Positions 62,722-64,000 of a DNA stretch of 64,000 nt are shown in pieces. Source of the stretch: Clostridium nigeriense (lineage in GTDB: Bacteria; Bacillota; Clostridia; Clostridiales; Clostridiaceae); NCBI RefSeq assembly GCF_900086595.1, contig NZ_LT575472.1, positions 122,129 through 186,128 on the forward strand. Reading direction: 5' to 3'. A program made the position numbers and the translations under genes. Numbering within the stretch: the first letter of the stretch is position 1; every line of letters starts with the position of its first letter. The notes under the pieces were generated by a model. It was not told the origin of the DNA. It searched no databases and saw only the letters and a list, made by a program, of their open reading frames with translations.

Positions 62722-63498
62722 TTAATTTTTCTTCTTAGTCTTTGGTGTTGCTTTTTTTGCTTTTTCTATAACCTTTAACTGTTCTTCTTCTTCCTTAGCG
62801 GCTTTCTTTTTCTTAGCTGGTAAGTAATTTAAGAAATAAGTTTGAACTAATTGAATAGCTCCACCTATTACCCAATAAATTACTAAAAGAGAACTAAAGT
62901 TAATAGCCATTATTCCCATCATACCTGCCATCATTAAGTTCATAGATCCCATATTCATTTGTGGACCATTTTCATTCTTAGGCATAGATTTAGTTAAAAG
63001 TAAACTTGGTAAGTATGTGCTTAAGAACGCTAATACTGGTAATATAAATAGACGATCTTTTTCAAATACATTTGGTATCCATAAAAATGATGGGTTAGTT
63101 ACAGCTGAACTATCTATATTCATAAATACATAATACAATGCAAAAAGTATTGGTAATGGTAATAATGTAGGAAGACATCCTCCAAACATACTAACATTAT
63201 TATCTTTCATACACTTTGAATATTCAGCCTGCATCTTTTGTGGATCATTAGCATATTTCTTTTGAATTGCACTTAATTCAGGTTGAATTTCTTGCATTCT
63301 TGCATTTGATTTATTAGCTTTTATATTTAAAGGAAGAATTAACAATCTTATTATTATTGTAAATAAGGCAATTGTTAATATATAAGATACACCACTTGGC
63401 TCTAAATTAAATAAATTTAGTATAATATTGTGCATCCATTCAAAAATAACAGTTAAAAAGTTTGTTATTGGTTGTAAGAATTTCATCATATTTTGCAC
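62722..63498 (-). CDS. yidC: membrane protein insertase YidC/SpoIIIJ
   Basis: Oxa1/YidC-type insertase of 258 residues with about five membrane helices. TM1 region FTIIIRLLILPLNIKANKSNARMQEIQPEL contains the conserved groove arginine; the C-terminus is a Lys/Glu-rich ribosome-binding tail (KKKKAAKEEEEQ...). No lipoprotein Cys at the N-terminus, unlike Bacillus SpoIIIJ. AGGAGG is followed closely by GTG 63498, with an ATG three codons later as alternative. Confidence 0.96.
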   Translation of the reverse strand: MQNMMKFLQPITNFLTVIFEWMHNIILNLFNLEPSGVSYILTIALFTIIIRLLILPLNIKANKSNARMQEIQPELSAIQKKYANDPQKMQAEYSKCMKDNNVSMFGGCLPTLLPLPILFALYYVFMNIDSSAVTNPSFLWIPNVFEKDRLFILPVLAFLSTYLPSLLLTKSMPKNENGPQMNMGSMNLMMAGMMGIMAINFSSLLVIYWVIGGAIQLVQTYFLNYLPAKKKKAAKEEEEQLKVIEKAKKATPKTKKKN

Positions 63499-63507
63499 GC
63501 AACCTCC

Positions 63508-63717
63508 TTATTTTAACGGATCATATCCACCCTTAGCAAAAGGATGACATCTTAAAATTCTCTTTATAGCTAAAAAACCACCTTTTATCGCTCCATACTT
63601 TGTTATTGCTTCAATTGCATATTCTGAGCATGATGGAACATAAATACAAGTCGGCGGTCTCATTGGTGAAATATATTTTCTATATAAATGTATAGATTTC
63701 AACATTAATTTTTTCAT
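63508..63717 (-). CDS. yidD: membrane protein insertion efficiency factor YidD
   Basis: A 69-residue Yid[31 protein letters not shown]...[22 protein letters not shown] with the three conserved cysteines. Membrane-associated helper of YidC. Its ATG overlaps the rnpA stop (ATGA), so translation is coupled; 9 bp before yidC. Confidence 0.97.
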   Translation of the reverse strand: MKKLMLKSIHLYRKYISPMRPPTCIYVPSCSEYAIEAITKYGAIKGGFLAIKRILRCHPFAKGGYDPLK

Positions 63718-64000
63718 TGCTTATATAAGCCTGCCTTTGAAAAAAGTTTTTTCATCGCTTCTTCTACTTCAAAAAAGCTTTTTCCTTCTATAGCGCTTCT
63801 CGCTACAAAAACAAAGTCGTAACCAGTTTTAAGATTTTTTTCGTTTAGTCTATAGCTTTCAGTTATCAATCGTTTACTCCTACTTCTAACAACGCTATTT
63901 CCAACTTTTTTACTTACTGAAATTCCTACCTTATTATAAGTATTCCCATCTTTCGTCTTATTCCTTCTATTATTATATATATATATAACTAAAAGATTAT
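63714..64000 (-). CDS. rnpA: ribonuclease P protein component (5' end cut by the window)
   Basis: Partial: the last 95 codons, reading [17 protein letters not shown], then [27 protein letters not shown] (the RnpA RNR-type RNA-binding signature with R-S-R-x-K-R) and ending [15 protein letters not shown]. Protein subunit of RNase P, which trims the 5' ends of tRNAs and so would process the large tRNA array in this window. The stop overlaps yidD by 4 bases. The start lies beyond 64000. Confidence 0.95.
   Translation of the reverse strand, partial: NLLVIYIYNNRRNKTKDGNTYNKVGISVSKKVGNSVVRSRSKRLITESYRLNEKNLKTGYDFVFVARSAIEGKSFFEVEEAMKKLFSKAGLYKQ

Overview
The window is about 64 kb of a very AT-rich Firmicute chromosome. 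Gene content (AsrABC sulfite reductase, LonC, YyaC, DnaD/DnaI-like pair, SpoIIIJ/YidC-Jag) and strong AGGAGG-type ribosome binding sites point to Clostridium sensu stricto; I cannot name the species from sequence alone. The right end (rnpA-yidD-yidC-jag-mnmE-mnmG-rsmG-noc-parA-parB with two perfect parS sites) is the conserved block just left of oriC, so dnaA/oriC should lie shortly beyond position 64000. Most genes are on the minus strand, co-oriented with replication leaving that origin.

Layout. 0.1-3 kb: anaerobic sulfite reductase operon asrABC. 3-7.3 kb: FUSC membrane protein, rubredoxin-like protein, DUF308 membrane protein, an orphan Asn/Ser-rich protein. 7.3-8.9 kb: hisS behind a leader that encodes a 16-residue peptide ending in three histidines and a tyrosine, followed by alternative hairpins and a terminator. 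8.9-12.6 kb: ABC-2 exporter operon with its own ArsR-type regulator and a matching operator. 12.7-18 kb: MerR regulator, GAF-GGDEF protein, HxlR/NfsB divergent pair, PiT phosphate transporter with its DUF47 partner and a Pho-box-like repeat. 18-29.4 kb: rlmH, Hsp20-like protein, LUD protein, SEC-C protein, yycJ, murA, small metabolic or degenerate enzymes, a subtilase, an M23 peptidase, and the DnaD/DnaI-like pair.

29.6-35.2 kb is the outstanding feature: 64 tRNA genes in a row on the minus strand, only four isoacceptors (Glu-TTC x18, Val-TAC x18, Asp-GTC x18, Thr-TGT x10). They form a tandem array with an exact 600-bp period, nine copies that look identical base for base, plus one terminal Thr. 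One consensus promoter lies upstream and one intrinsic terminator directly downstream.

35.3-51.3 kb: BaiN-type flavoprotein, acyl-ACP thioesterase, membrane proteins (including a 49-residue one), purA, malic enzyme, proC, dnaB, lonC, rplI, gdpP, a MazG-like protein, and rpsF-ssb-rpsR behind a probable S6:S18 leader. 51-55 kb: DUF951, MscS, DUF3343/class V aminotransferase, yyaC, DUF4446. 55-64 kb: chromosome partition and the origin-proximal tRNA-modification and membrane-insertion genes. rnpA is cut by the window end.

Start codons were moved from the longest ORF wherever a Shine-Dalgarno sequence clearly decides; TTG starts behind strong ribosome binding sites are common here (FUSC, DUF308, GGDEF protein, dnaB, lonC, DUF4446, mnmE).
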